A stretch of 14,431 bases of DNA from Bacillota bacterium (GTDB lineage Bacteria > Bacillota > Dethiobacteria > DTU022). A model generated the notes under the pieces. It was given only the letters and a program-made list of their open reading frames with translations, had not been told where the DNA came from and did no database searches. The DNA is taken from contig JAAYGO010000071.1 in the NCBI GenBank assembly GCA_012727685.1, positions 1 to 14,431 on the forward strand. Reading direction: 5' to 3'. Shown one piece after another: positions 1 through 7,390 of this stretch. Made by a program: the position numbers and the translations under genes. Each line of letters starts with the position of its first letter. The first letter of the stretch is position 1.

Positions 1-50
1 CCCCTTATTCCCTTTTCTTTTCCCTTGTTCTTTCCCTTTTTCTCGTCCAT
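1..50 (-). CDS. Possible 5' end of an unidentified lysine-rich ORF, cut by the window edge
   Basis: A minus-strand ATG at 50-48 opens a frame that stays open to the left edge, giving about 16 residues (MDEKKGKNKGKEKGIR). The coding strand is almost pure purine. I do not recognise the protein. A zapA gene often follows pheT in Firmicutes, but this start does not look like ZapA. The reason to list it is the promoter-like extended -10 immediately upstream (57-65), which would place the transcription start on or next to the ATG. No Shine-Dalgarno site is visible. It may be the start of a real gene or a chance frame in a polypurine tract. Confidence 0.25.
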   Translation of the reverse strand, partial: MDEKKGKNKGKEKGIR

Positions 51-56
51 ATTCCA

Positions 57-94
57 ATTCTAGCATACTTTTAATTATTTTTGTACTACAAAAA
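57..94 (-). promoter_or_regulatory. Candidate extended -10 promoter with an AT-rich operator-like palindrome
   Basis: On the minus strand a TAGAAT hexamer (62-57) is preceded by TGC (65-63), which makes an extended -10 element of the same type as the one before pheS. Upstream, 78-94 is a perfect inverted repeat with arms TTTTTGTA and TACAAAAA around one base. It would cover roughly -28 to -44, where RNA polymerase or a repressor would sit. No good -35 is seen at standard spacing. The elements are seen in the sequence; the regulatory role is inferred. Confidence 0.35.
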
Positions 95-329
95 ATGGTA
101 AATGGTTGCCCTTTTGGGACAGCCCCGATTTGGAAGGGCGCCATCTTCGGTTTTCTGATGGTGCCCCCGCCGGTGGGGTATGGCCAGCCATCATCCTGCC
201 TGCGCCACAGCCATGCCGTGCCTCAAGCCGGCGAGAGGCCGGAGCAGAACAGCGATGTATCAGGCGTTCGGTGGTACGGCAATTATTCATGTTGCCCTCT
301 AGTTCGCGAAAAGTTGCCAATATCCTGCT
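95..329 (-). other. Region downstream of pheT without a recognised gene; several inverted repeats
   Basis: No convincing gene is found in this stretch. An 81-codon minus-strand frame crosses it (320-75), but it has low-complexity composition, no ribosome binding site and no family resemblance. Visible structure includes a stem-loop at 228-242 (CCGGC/GCCGG), a 10-bp inverted repeat at 136-145 and 157-166 (one G-U on the plus strand), and a competing CCCC/GGGG stem at 165-178. Near the far end, 111-126 resembles an insertion-sequence terminal repeat. None of the stems is followed by a proper U-tract, so I cannot name the pheT terminator. Confidence 0.5.
111..126 (-). repeat. Possible terminal inverted repeat of an insertion sequence (single end)
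   Basis: The minus strand reads GGGGCTGTCCCAAAAG. From memory this resembles the outer ends of some insertion sequences of Firmicutes (IS1182-like ends begin in a similar way). Only one copy is present in the window, so the element, if real, would extend past the left edge or be a remnant. No transposase is visible. The resemblance is recollection, not a search result. Confidence 0.25.
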
Positions 330-2753
330 CTACTGGTTGCGGCGGATCTCTGCCCCCAGCCTCACCAGGGCCCCTTCAATACGCTCCATGACGTTGTTAA
401 CCTCGGCTTCGGTCAGAGTGCCCCCCGGGCGGCGCAAGGCAATGCTAAAGGCGAGGCTGCGCTTGCCAGCCGGGACCTGCTCGCCGGTGTAAAGGTCAAA
501 GAGGGAGATCCGCTCCAGCAGGGCACCGCCCGCCTCGCTAATGGCCTGCCGCAGCACCCCGTGCGGCAGCTCCACCGGCGCCAGGATGGCCAGATCCCGC
601 AGGGCGGCCGGGTAGCGGGCCAGCGGCACCACGCGCGGCACCACGTTGGCGCGGGCGAGAAGCAGTTCCAGATCAATCTCGGCCACGGTCACCGGCTGGC
701 GAAAACCCCAGGCCTCCGCCGCATCCGGATGCAGCTCCCCTAAAAAGCCTGCTGCCGCGCCGTCCAGCCTGATGACCGCGCAGCGGCTCGGATGCAGGAA
801 CGGCGGTCCGCCCGGAATATATTCCAGGGAGCCCAGGCGAAAGCGCTCGCACAGCGCTTCGAGGGCCCCTTTGACCAGATAAAAATCGGCCTGCTGCGAC
901 GGTGTGAGCCAGTGGGGATCGGGAGCGCTGCCGGTAACGGCCAGGGCCAGGCGCAGTTTCTCATCGGGCAGCTCATCAAGGGGCAGCGCCCGGGGGATGA
1001 AGACTGCTCCGATCTCGTAGAGCAGTTGATTGGTCTCCCGGTAGTTGAAATTATGCGCGATCACCTTTAACAGCCCCGGCAGGAGCGTGGAGCGCATGAT
1101 GGCCTGATCCTCGTTTAAGGGGTTTTGGATCGGGATGACCCGCCTTAAGGGGTCATCGGCGGGTAGACCAAGCCGGTCCAGGTCGTCCGGGTTGATAAAG
1201 GAGTAGCTGATCACCTCGAAAAAGCCGCACCCGGTCAGGGTCTCATGCGCCAGCGCAAGGAGCCGCTGGGCCGGCGATTCGCGGCATTCCAGCAGCTCGC
1301 CGCGCGGCAGGGTCATCGGTATATTCTCATAGCCGTAAATGCGGGCTACCTCTTCGACCACGTCTTCCTCAATGTTCAGGTCGCCCCGCCGCAGCGGCAC
1401 CGTAACCTCAAGAGTGCGCCCCCCGCCTGGCTCCACCGTGCAGCCCAGGCGCTCCAGGATGGCGCTCACCTCGCTCTCCGCAATCTTCACCCCGAGGATT
1501 TCATTGATCCGGTGCGGCCGGACCACGATCCGGCGCGGCAGCGGCGGGTCGGGATTAAAATCGAGCACGCCGCTGAGCACCACCCCGCCGGCCAGGCGGG
1601 AGATTAAATAGGCGGCCCGGTTCTGGGCGGCCAGGGTTCCGGCGGGGTTGATGCCCCGCTCGAAGCGCTGGGAGGCCTCCGAGGGCAGGCTGTAGCGCCG
1701 GGCGGTGCGCCTGATGCTCACCGGGTGAAAGCGCGCCGCCTCGAGCAGCACCGCCGTTGTATCCGGCTTAATCTCGGTGTTTTCCCCGCCCATCACCCCG
1801 GCCAGGCCGATGGGGCCGCTGTGATCGGCGATCACCAGGACATTTTCGTCCAAAATGCGCTCCACGCCGTCGAGGGTAACCAGCCTTTCGCCGGCTGCAG
1901 CCCGCCGGACGATGATTTCTCCGCCGGCGACCAGCCTGTAATCATAGGCATGGAGCGGCTGCCCGTATTCCCACATCACGTAGTTGGTGACATCGACGAT
2001 GTTGTTGATGGGGCGAATGCCCGCCTTGAGCAGGCGCAGCTGCATCCAGAGGGGCGAGCTCTTCACGGTGACATCCCGGATGACCCGGGCGGTAAAGCGG
2101 GGGCAGAGGTCGGGATCGCGCACCGTCACGGCAGCCGCGCTCTCCACCGGTTCTTCCCCTTCCGGCGGCTCTCCGGGGGGGAGGTGCATCACGCCCCCGG
2201 TCAGGGCGGCCACCTCGTAGGCCACGCCGAGCATGCCGAGGCAATCGGCCCGGTTCGGTGTGAGCGCCAGGGTCAAAATGGGGTCGTCAAAACCCAGCAG
2301 CGGCGCCACCGGTGTGCCGGGGGCAATTGTCCCCTCCAGGATCAGGAGGCCCGCCTCTGCATCCGGCAGCTCCAGGTCCAGCTCGGCGGCGGAACAGAGC
2401 ATCCCTTCCGATTCAACCCCGAAGATCCTCACTTTCTCGATGCGGCGGCCGCCCGGCAGGACCGCGCCCGGCAAGGCCACGGGGACCAGCTGCCCGGGGG
2501 CCACGTTCGGAGCGCCGCAGACCACCTTGAGGAGCGGCCCGCCCGCATCAACCCCTACCAGAGTCAATTTATCGCTGCCTGCCAGCGGCTCGACCGTATC
2601 AATCCGGCCGACTACCACCCGGGGCAGATCGTCCCGGAAATTTTCCAGGGAATCGACCTCTATCCCCGCCATGGTGAGACGGTCGGCCAGCTCGGCGGCG
2701 GAAATGGTCAAATCGATGTACTCTTTCAGCCAGTTGTATGAAACGCGCAACAC
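330..2753 (-). CDS. pheT: Phenylalanyl-tRNA synthetase beta subunit
   Basis: PheT is the large subunit of the cytoplasmic alpha2-beta2 enzyme that charges tRNA-Phe; beta binds the tRNA and edits mischarged Tyr-tRNA-Phe. The 807 residues match the usual bacterial length. In order they show an EMAP-II/OB-like tRNA-binding domain (about 39-150, with SDKLTLVGVDAG and VCGAPNV), the B3/B4 editing domain (about 210-390, with INNIVDVTNYVMWEYGQPLHA), the B5 domain (about 405-475), the catalytic-like core, and a C-terminal ferredoxin-fold anticodon-binding domain (about 712-805). The start is GTG, preceded by GGGAGG at about 5 nt. It lies 87 nt after pheS and is the last gene of the T-box-controlled operon. 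No zapA-like gene follows directly. Confidence 0.97.
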   Translation of the reverse strand: MLRVSYNWLKEYIDLTISAAELADRLTMAGIEVDSLENFRDDLPRVVVGRIDTVEPLAGSDKLTLVGVDAGGPLLKVVCGAPNVAPGQLVPVALPGAVLPGGRRIEKVRIFGVESEGMLCSAAELDLELPDAEAGLLILEGTIAPGTPVAPLLGFDDPILTLALTPNRADCLGMLGVAYEVAALTGGVMHLPPGEPPEGEEPVESAAAVTVRDPDLCPRFTARVIRDVTVKSSPLWMQLRLLKAGIRPINNIVDVTNYVMWEYGQPLHAYDYRLVAGGEIIVRRAAAGERLVTLDGVERILDENVLVIADHSGPIGLAGVMGGENTEIKPDTTAVLLEAARFHPVSIRRTARRYSLPSEASQRFERGINPAGTLAAQNRAAYLISRLAGGVVLSGVLDFNPDPPLPRRIVVRPHRINEILGVKIAESEVSAILERLGCTVEPGGGRTLEVTVPLRRGDLNIEEDVVEEVARIYGYENIPMTLPRGELLECRESPAQRLLALAHETLTGCGFFEVISYSFINPDDLDRLGLPADDPLRRVIPIQNPLNEDQAIMRSTLLPGLLKVIAHNFNYRETNQLLYEIGAVFIPRALPLDELPDEKLRLALAVTGSAPDPHWLTPSQQADFYLVKGALEALCERFRLGSLEYIPGGPPFLHPSRCAVIRLDGAAAGFLGELHPDAAEAWGFRQPVTVAEIDLELLLARANVVPRVVPLARYPAALRDLAILAPVELPHGVLRQAISEAGGALLERISLFDLYTGEQVPAGKRSLAFSIALRRPGGTLTEAEVNNVMERIEGALVRLGAEIRRNQ

Positions 2754-2840
2754 AGATCCCTCCCATCTTGGTCAACCAACCGCACAACCCGCCAGCGCCG
2801 CAAAGCTCTGGGCAAGGACTTTACAGATCACGCGGCGCGG

Positions 2841-3869
2841 CTAGCGGAATTGTTTTAAAAAGCGCAGGTCATTGGTAAAAAAGAGGCGCAGGTCGTCAAC
2901 GCCGAATTTCAGCATGGCGATGCGCTCCACCCCCATGCCGAAGGCAAAACCGGTTACCTCGGCGGGATCATAGCCGCCGGCCTCGAGCACGCGCGGATGC
3001 ACCATCCCGGCACCGAGGATCTCCAGCCAGCCGCTCTGACCGCAGACGCGGCAGCCGGCGCCGCCGCACATGATACAGGCGATATCCACCTCGGCGCTGG
3101 GCTCGGTGAAGGGGAAGAAGCTCGGCCGCAACCGGATGCGCTGCTCGGGCCCGAACATTTCCCGGGCGAAGAGGAGCAGCGTCCCTTTCAGATCGGCAAA
3201 GCTGATCCCCCGGTCCACGGCCAGCCCCTCCACCTGGTGGAACATCGGTGAATGGGTGGCGTCATCGTCCCGGCGGAACACTTTTCCCGGGGCGATCACC
3301 CGCACCGGCAGGCGCGGCGCCCGCAGCTCCATGGCCCGGATCTGGACCGGCGAGGTGTGGGTGCGCAGTAAAAACTGCGGCGAGACGTAAAAAGAATCCT
3401 GCATATCCCGCGCCGGGTGATCGGAGAGGAAATTCAAGGCCTCGAAATTGTAATAGTCGCTTTCAATCTCCGGCCCCGTGGCGATTTGAAAGCCAAGGCC
3501 GGTAAAAATGGCCTTGATCTCGTCGAGGATCACGGTGAGGGGATGCTTCCGCCCCAGGTTAAATTGCACGCCGGGCAGGGTCACATCGATCCGTTCCCTT
3601 TCCCACCGCACTGCAGCGGCAGCCTCTTTCAGGGCTTTTTCGCGCTCCTGAAACATCCTTTCCAGCGCGGCGCGCAGCGAGTTCGCCCTTTCCCCGACCT
3701 GGGGGCGCTCCTCGGGCGGCAGCTTCCCCATGCCGCGCAGCAATACTGTAAGGGCCCCCTTCTTACCCAGGAAGCGCACCTTTAGCTGCGCCAGTTCCGG
3801 CAGCCCTCCGGCGGCGGCAATGGCCTCCCGGGCTTCCTTTTCCAAAATCTCCAGTTCTTGCAGCATCAT
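2841..3869 (-). CDS. pheS: Phenylalanyl-tRNA synthetase alpha subunit
   Basis: PheS is the catalytic class II subunit: it activates phenylalanine with ATP and transfers it to tRNA-Phe. At 342 residues it is full length. It has an N-terminal coiled-coil tRNA-binding arm (about 1-90), then the core motifs HPARDMQDSFYV, LRTHTSPVQ, the motif 2 region GKVFRRDDDATHSPMFHQVE, FTEPSAEVDI, and motif 3 GFAFGMGVERIAMLKFG near the end. A CxxC...CxxC cluster before WLEILGAGM is common in this family. Two ATG codons stand in tandem (3869 and 3866). AGGAG lies 11 nt before the first, so I chose that one. The gene is directly preceded by a T-box leader and followed by pheT. Confidence 0.97.
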   Translation of the reverse strand: MMLQELEILEKEAREAIAAAGGLPELAQLKVRFLGKKGALTVLLRGMGKLPPEERPQVGERANSLRAALERMFQEREKALKEAAAAVRWERERIDVTLPGVQFNLGRKHPLTVILDEIKAIFTGLGFQIATGPEIESDYYNFEALNFLSDHPARDMQDSFYVSPQFLLRTHTSPVQIRAMELRAPRLPVRVIAPGKVFRRDDDATHSPMFHQVEGLAVDRGISFADLKGTLLLFAREMFGPEQRIRLRPSFFPFTEPSAEVDIACIMCGGAGCRVCGQSGWLEILGAGMVHPRVLEAGGYDPAEVTGFAFGMGVERIAMLKFGVDDLRLFFTNDLRFLKQFR

Positions 3870-3903
3870 CGATCGATCAACTCCTATCTGGTGCCTGCTG
3901 AAT

Positions 3904-3929
3904 AAAAAATCCCTCTAAAAAATAGAGGG
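3904..3929 (-). terminator. Rho-independent terminator of the T-box (conditional)
   Basis: CCCTCTA (3929-3923) and TAGAGGG (3917-3911) form a 7-bp stem with a short U loop, followed by A and six Ts (3909-3904). The 5' arm overlaps the strand that would join the T-box antiterminator, as expected for a mutually exclusive switch. Read-through leads into pheS at 3869. Confidence 0.93.
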
Positions 3930-4177
3930 ACGAAAGGATCTCTTCCGCGGTACCACCCAACTTAGCCGTAGAACACGGCTCTGCTTTATGAAACCGCTAA
4001 CGGGGTTTAACCGCTGAAGCCTACGCAGGAGATTTGCTCCCTTCAGCCTCAAAGCTCCGGAGTGAAATTTCGGCTGGAAACGCCGGATCAGGCTTGCAGT
4101 CTAAGGCCTCGATCTCCCTTGAGACGGCGCCCTCTTCCCGCCTACTTTGCTCCTTCCTCGTCAATCACGTAGCTTTG
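3904..4177 (-). ncRNA. T-box riboswitch, tRNA-Phe specific, controlling pheST
   Basis: This leader senses uncharged tRNA-Phe and prevents early termination. The T-box core at 3960-3945 reads GGGTGGTACCGCGG, with the UGGU bulge that pairs with an ACCA end (discriminator A, as in tRNA-Phe). Stem I closes with CAAAGCT (4177-4171) against AGCTTTG (4056-4050). The specifier is UUC at 4066-4064, followed by a purine and a segment that aligns well with the specifier loop region of known glyQS T-boxes. AGTA at 4146-4143 matches the conserved Stem I bulge. The TCGTCCC strand (about 3932-3926) can pair with the T-box to form the antiterminator, or its CCC can enter the terminator stem. Confidence 0.95.
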
Positions 4178-4244
4178 GATTGTCAACCAGGCAAGCGCCG
4201 AAGCTGCGGCTCTACCGGATCCTGTAAAGCCAGTTCAATACCGC

Positions 4245-4274
4245 ATTATAGCATAAAATGCTGCGGCAAGGCAA
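4245..4274 (-). promoter_or_regulatory. SigA-type promoter of the pheST T-box operon
   Basis: -35 TTGCCT (4274-4269), an 18-nt spacer, and -10 TATAAT (4250-4245) preceded by TGC, making it an extended -10. Transcription would begin near 4238, about 60 nt before Stem I of the T-box. The perfect -10 and its position fit a dedicated promoter for pheST. Confidence 0.8.
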
Positions 4275-4396
4275 TGCGCAGGTGCGCACAAAGCTGCAGG
4301 CGAACTCTGCCGGATATCCTTGTCCACTAGAGCCATCCCGGGGAAGTGCTTATTCGAGGGTGGCTAATGTTCGTCGGAACAGCCGTCTTTTGCCTT

Positions 4397-4417
4397 AAGA
4401 CCGCCTTTAGCGGTCTT
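4397..4417 (-). terminator. Hairpin containing the rlmP stop codon; weak terminator candidate
   Basis: AAGACCGC and GCGGTCTT form a perfect 8-bp stem with a five-base loop that holds the TAA stop of rlmP (4409-4407). The downstream bases are TTAAGGC, not a U-tract, so intrinsic termination would be weak. It could instead stabilise the 3' end of the mRNA or block exonucleases. The stretch from here to the pheST promoter holds no gene. Confidence 0.45.
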
Positions 4418-5216
4418 GCGGCGGGCCGCCCTTGCGCTGCCGGAGCGCTTCATAGAGAATTACGGCGGCAGCGACAGCCGCGTTCAGCGATTGCACCTGT
4501 CCTGCCTGCGGAATGGTCACCCAGGTGTCCGCCGCTGCGCTCAGGTCCTGCGAAATGCCGGCCCCCTCGTTGCCGATGATCAGCAGAAAAGCCTGCCTGA
4601 AATCCACCTCCCAGTGCGGCTGGCCGCCGCCGGGCATCGCCGCGAGCACCCGGTAGTCTCTAGCTTTTAAATCGCGAATCAAGGCCAGGGGGTTTTGGGC
4701 CGGCAGGAGGTTAAGATGAAAAAGCGCCCCGGCGGCGGCGCGCAGCACCTTGGGGGCATACGGGTCGGCGCAGTCGGGGGTGAAATAAACAGCATCGATC
4801 CCGGCCGCCGCCCCAGTGCGCAGCACGGTCCCCATGTTGCCCGGGTCCTGTAGCCGCTCGAGCAGGATCATTGCTCCGTAGTTTGAAAAAGAGGGCGCCT
4901 TGACTTCCGGTAACGGCAGCACCGCCGCCACCCCTTGCGGGGAATCGGTTTCCACGAGGCGATGAAAGAGATTTTCCGGCAGCTCCACCCGGCGCACCCG
5001 GCTGCCCATCTCCGCCAGGAGCGCCCCATTTTTCCCCCGGGCAAAGGCGGCGGTAAAAAAGACGGTCTCCGGCATCAGGCCGGCCCGCAGGGCTTCGCGG
5101 ATCAGGTGTGGACCTTCCAGAGCCATTTTCCCGGCCGCGCGGCGGTAGCGGGGGCCGTTTAACAGGCGGCGGTATTCCTTTAACAGGGGGTTGCCGGCAC
5201 TGCTGATCCGCAACAC
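4407..5216 (-). CDS. rlmP: SPOUT (TrmH-family) RNA 2'-O-ribose methyltransferase, YsgA/RlmP type
   Basis: This is an AdoMet-dependent RNA ribose 2'-O-methylase. The B. subtilis YsgA gene also sits immediately before pheS-pheT, and YsgA (RlmP) has been assigned to Gm2553 in the 23S rRNA A-loop, so that site is the best guess. The N-terminal substrate-binding domain (about 30-105) is followed by the SpoU fold: motif 1 LQDPGNMGTVLRTG (122-135), motif 2 IGNEGAGIS (214-222) and motif 3 (235-256, with SLNAAVAA), which form the trefoil knot. I chose GTG at 5216, giving 269 residues, 7 nt after the ktrA stop. TTG at 5222 or 5213 is possible; a start at 5279 would overlap ktrA and add residues foreign to the family. 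It is probably co-transcribed with ktrA. Confidence 0.88.
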   Translation of the reverse strand: MLRISSAGNPLLKEYRRLLNGPRYRRAAGKMALEGPHLIREALRAGLMPETVFFTAAFARGKNGALLAEMGSRVRRVELPENLFHRLVETDSPQGVAAVLPLPEVKAPSFSNYGAMILLERLQDPGNMGTVLRTGAAAGIDAVYFTPDCADPYAPKVLRAAAGALFHLNLLPAQNPLALIRDLKARDYRVLAAMPGGGQPHWEVDFRQAFLLIIGNEGAGISQDLSAAADTWVTIPQAGQVQSLNAAVAAAVILYEALRQRKGGPPQDR

Positions 5217-5223
5217 GGCCAAG

Positions 5224-5877
5224 CTAAATCCACCCCATTTCCCGCAGGTTTTTATTGGCGCCGATGGCCACAATAACATCTTTCGGGTTTAAGCGGTCAT
5301 CTGCACCGGGGGCGATATTGGTCCGGCCGTTCTCGTTCCGGATGGCAATGACGTTGATGCCGTACTTGGCCCTGAGATTTAATTCCTGCAGGGTCTTACC
5401 AACCATCTTCTCCGGCGTCGAGACCTCCACCACGCTGCAATCGGATGACAGCTCGATAAAATCGATGATATTTTTGGAGCTGAGATTGTGGGCCAGTTTT
5501 TGGCCCATGTCCCGCTCCGGGAAGACGACCCGGTTAACACCGAGCTTGCGTAACACCTTGCCGTGCAGCTCCGTTTGAGCCTTGGCAACAATGTAGCGGG
5601 CCCCCATCTCGATTAAAAGGATGCAAGCCATGATGCTGGTCTGCACGTCCTGGCCGATGGCCACGATGACACAGTCAAAGTCTCTAATCCCCATGGCCCT
5701 CAGGGCGGGTTCGGAGGAGGCGTCCGCCTGCACCGCATGGGTCACATAATCGCTGATCTCCTGGACCAGGGCATCGTCACTGTCCACGACCATGACATCA
5801 TGGCCTAAATCGTAAAGGGTCCGGGCCACGCTGCTGCCGAAACGTCCGGCACCAATCACCAGAAATTGCTTAGCCAC
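5224..5877 (-). CDS. ktrA: Potassium channel regulatory subunit, KtrA/TrkA family (RCK protein)
   Basis: This is a cytoplasmic octameric ring subunit that gates the membrane K+ transporter KtrB by binding ATP/ADP, and in many Firmicutes c-di-AMP. At 217 residues it has the single-repeat KtrA length. The RCK_N Rossmann domain shows GAGRFGSS (9-16) and the acidic end of strand 2 at D32 (VVDSDD). The RCK_C domain, which binds c-di-AMP in known KtrA proteins, spans roughly 137-217. The start is GTG with GGGGTGA about 6 nt upstream. It follows ktrB by 143 nt, a gap with a GC-rich palindrome and G-runs. The adjacent TrkH/KtrB gene supports the assignment. Confidence 0.92.
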   Translation of the reverse strand: MAKQFLVIGAGRFGSSVARTLYDLGHDVMVVDSDDALVQEISDYVTHAVQADASSEPALRAMGIRDFDCVIVAIGQDVQTSIMACILLIEMGARYIVAKAQTELHGKVLRKLGVNRVVFPERDMGQKLAHNLSSKNIIDFIELSSDCSVVEVSTPEKMVGKTLQELNLRAKYGINVIAIRNENGRTNIAPGADDRLNPKDVIVAIGANKNLREMGWI

Positions 5878-5937
5878 AGCTATTCACCCCGCATCCTGTT
5901 TGATGAAATACTATCCTAAAAAAGTAGCCGGATTTAG

Positions 5938-5971
5938 CCCCCCCACCCTGACCATCTCCCCCCTAAGGGGG
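5938..5971 (-). promoter_or_regulatory. G-run cluster and CCCCC/GGGGG hairpin in the ktrB-ktrA gap
   Basis: On the transcribed minus strand a CCCCC (5971-5967) / GGGGG (5963-5959) hairpin with a 3-nt loop is followed by G-runs at 5963-5958, 5948-5946 and 5944-5938. These could fold into a G-quadruplex as an alternative to the hairpin. The site lies about 60 nt before the ktrA start. No U-tract follows, so a classical terminator is unlikely. Function is inferred. Confidence 0.35.
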
Positions 5972-6020
5972 TAGAGGAAATTATGAACGGCACCGCCTGG
6001 TAGGGGCATGACCAATCTGC

Positions 6021-7358
6021 TCAGCCAATTAATAGTTTCTCCTCGGGATAGTGGATCTCACCCTGTCCCGGCTGGCGTTGAGACAGCGCCAGCACGATGG
6101 TCAGGGGACCGAGGCGGCCGGCAAACATGGCAAAAATTAGCATCGCCTTGCTGGGCTCGCTCAACTCCGGCGTAATCCCCAGGCTCAGGCCAACCGTGCA
6201 AACCGCGGATACAGCTTCGAACACTAACTCCAGAAAAGTATAGTTCTCAAAAAAGGTAAGGACCAGCGCTGTCAAGAACAAGAGGAAAACCATGGCGGCG
6301 ATGATCGCCACAGCCTTAAACACCTGGCTGAAAGGAATGGTGCGGTTAAAAATGACCGGTTGCTCCCGGCCGCGCACCAGGGCAAGCAGGGCAATTACTA
6401 CCGCCCCAAAAGTGGTGGTCTTGATCCCGCCTCCACCGGAGGCGGGAGAGCCGCCGATGAACATTAAAGCCATGATGATTAATAATGATGGCATCCCCAG
6501 GGCGGCTGTCCTTACCATGCTAAATCCGCCCGAACGGGGCGTGGCCGCGGTGAAAAAAGCGGCAAATATTTTTCCCCCCGGTGACAAAGGACCCAGTGTA
6601 TCCGGATTGGCAAACTCGAGAGCGAGGATGGCGGCGCCGCCCCCCAACAGCAAGGTGAGGGATATTACCAGCACCAGCCGGGAGTGCAGTGACAGCCGGT
6701 GGCGGCGATGGAAGCACTTGACCAGGTCAAAGATGACCATAAACCCGAGCCCGCCGAGGATAAATAGAACGAGTATAACGACGTTGACCAGGTAATCGGA
6801 GGGGAAAGCGGTCAGGCTGTTAAAGTTGCCAAATAGATCAAAACCGGCGTTCCCAAACGCGGAGACGGCATGAAAAAGGGCAAAAAAAAGCCCCTCTTCC
6901 CATCCCATTTGCGGGATAAAACGGATGCTCAACAGCGCCGCCCCGGCCAGCTCGCAAAGGACAACCAGGAGCACAATCGCTTTCACCAGGGGGATGAGGC
7001 CGGTCAGTGATTCCTGGTTGAGCATCTCCTTCACGAGGAGACGATCGCGCAACGAGATGCGCCGTCCTAAAAAGATAAACACCATGGTGGCCATGGTCAT
7101 GAAACCCAATGTGCCGATAAAGATTAAGCCCATGATCACCACCTGTCCGAAAGGCGAAAAAAAAGTGCCCGTATCGACAACGACCAGGCCGGTCAGGCAA
7201 ACTGCCGAGGTGGCGGTGAAGAGGGCGTCCAGATAGCTAATCCCCTCGCTGCGGGTGGCCGCCGGTAAAGTTAACAGCAGCGATCCGAGCAGGATTAAAG
7301 CCAAAAAACCGCCGATCAGATAGCGGGCCGGGTTGTACGGCCTTTGATGCAATGACAT
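6021..7358 (-). CDS. ktrB: Potassium uptake channel subunit, KtrB/TrkH family
   Basis: This is an integral membrane K+ (sometimes Na+/K+) translocating subunit made of four M1-P-M2 repeats. The filter glycines of the four pore loops are visible: TGL at 56-58 (G57), NAG at 170-172 (G172), RSGG at 275-278 (G277) and TVG at 388-390 (G390). The flexible intramembrane gate loop FIGGSPASGGGGIKTTTFG lies at 300-318. I set the start at ATG 7358, giving 445 residues as in typical KtrB, because GGAGG stands 7 nt upstream. An earlier in-frame start at 7418 would add 20 atypical residues and ignore that site. The gene lies 84 nt after rplT with no convincing promoter and is paired with ktrA. Confidence 0.93.
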   Translation of the reverse strand: MSLHQRPYNPARYLIGGFLALILLGSLLLTLPAATRSEGISYLDALFTATSAVCLTGLVVVDTGTFFSPFGQVVIMGLIFIGTLGFMTMATMVFIFLGRRISLRDRLLVKEMLNQESLTGLIPLVKAIVLLVVLCELAGAALLSIRFIPQMGWEEGLFFALFHAVSAFGNAGFDLFGNFNSLTAFPSDYLVNVVILVLFILGGLGFMVIFDLVKCFHRRHRLSLHSRLVLVISLTLLLGGGAAILALEFANPDTLGPLSPGGKIFAAFFTAATPRSGGFSMVRTAALGMPSLLIIMALMFIGGSPASGGGGIKTTTFGAVVIALLALVRGREQPVIFNRTIPFSQVFKAVAIIAAMVFLLFLTALVLTFFENYTFLELVFEAVSAVCTVGLSLGITPELSEPSKAMLIFAMFAGRLGPLTIVLALSQRQPGQGEIHYPEEKLLIG

Positions 7359-7390
7359 GAATACGCCTCCAGGGACATATAAACAGCTTA

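Noticed and set aside
75..320. Minus-strand 81-codon ORF after pheT
   Set aside because: No ribosome binding site, no recognisable domain, and it runs through hairpins and the putative insertion-sequence end; treated as non-coding.
1725..2741. Long plus-strand ORF (338 codons) opposite pheT
   Set aside because: It is a shadow of pheT in a GC-rich region: His/Gly/Gln-rich composition, no ribosome binding site and no family motif.
2754..2840. Possible small gene or promoter between pheS and pheT (TTGGTCAACCAA palindrome at about 2769-2780)
   Set aside because: No open frame with a ribosome binding site and no matching -10; probably just operon spacer.
5216..5279. Upstream ATG (5279) as start of the rRNA methyltransferase
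   Set aside because: It lies inside ktrA and would add 21 residues unlike the family; GTG 5216 gives the normal length and a 7-nt gap.
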